Shown: one piece after another, positions 63,954 to 64,000 of the stretch
Position numbering within the stretch: the stretch's first letter is position 1
Layout of the letters: each line of letters begins with the position of its first letter
Origin: Regnicoccus_A sp014224355
GTDB taxonomy: Bacteria > Cyanobacteriota > Cyanobacteriia > PCC-6307 > Cyanobiaceae
NCBI RefSeq assembly: GCF_050920705.1
Contig: NZ_CP154799.1
Coordinates: 248,001 to 312,000 of the forward strand
Length of the DNA: 64,000 nt
Reading direction: 5' to 3'
The notes under the pieces: model-generated
What the model saw: the letters and a program-made list of their open reading frames with translations, nothing else
Told to the model about the DNA's origin: nothing
The model's database searches: none
Made by a program: the position numbers and the translations under genes

Positions 63954-64000
63954 TCCTGTGTAACGCGGGCCCTGACTGCGATCCCTGAGAAGAATGAAAT

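Overview
The window is chromosome of a high-GC picocyanobacterium of the Cyanobium / freshwater-type Synechococcus kind. The evidence is psaC (photosystem I), a heme oxygenase for bilin synthesis, the run glmS-psaC-acpP-fabF-tkt, small HEAT-repeat and DUF3188-type proteins, a SynFtn-like ferritin and very high G+C in housekeeping genes. I saw no rRNA, tRNA, CRISPR array or replication origin.

Layout. (1) 1-7.4 kb: housekeeping (CNNM/CorC-type protein, glmS, psaC, acpP, fabF, tkt). (2) 7.4-20 kb: an accessory island between tkt and thiC. It holds a GT2-GtrA fusion, a GtrB-like transferase, a broken gtrA, and an opposing GtrII-type membrane glucosyltransferase, which looks like a surface-glycan glucosylation module. 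Nested insertion sequences have invaded it. An IS481 element (9832-14452, 6-bp target duplication GCTAGG) sits inside gtrA and is itself split by a DDE-type IS (about 10094-11903) and an IS3-like element (12475-14226). A second IS3 element (16757-19829) is split by an IS5-like element (17553-19274, target duplication CACCTA). (3) 20-27.4 kb: thiC under a TPP riboswitch, then on the same strand a HEAT protein, a DUF3188-like protein, an M20 hydrolase, a TPR protein and ruvB, and divergently smpB and kdsD. (4) 27.6-32.8 kb: an iron cluster of two different ferritins, feoB, feoA and three small unknown proteins, with a striking inverted pair of Fur-like boxes. (5) 33-47.5 kb: a surface-polysaccharide locus (kdsB, HIT protein, several glycosyltransferases, an ABC flippase/exporter, two tandem O-antigen polymerase/ligase paralogues and two large unrecognised proteins). 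Base composition falls between about 36.5 and 43.4 kb. (6) 47.6-64 kb: pcrA, a CCA/poly(A) polymerase, kdsC-kdsA, a glycosyltransferase, heme oxygenase, icd, glcF and glcE, a DUF1537 kinase, a modB-modC fusion, modA and a gutted subtilase.

Connections. kdsD, kdsA, kdsC and kdsB together encode the whole CMP-Kdo route from ribulose-5-phosphate, and tkt feeds the same pentose pool. With the 33-47 kb locus and the gtr module, much of the window serves the outer envelope. glcE/glcF point to glycolate oxidation in photorespiration. modA and modBC form a molybdate importer.

The most informative pattern is that five genes between 49.2 and 61.1 kb (pcrA, the CCA/poly(A) polymerase, icd, glcE, modBC) are each broken by what looks like one missing base in a 6-7 nt G or C run. 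Restoring one base gives a full-length family member every time. This is either a systematic sequencing or assembly error, which I favour, or an unusual clustered homopolymer-slippage phenomenon.
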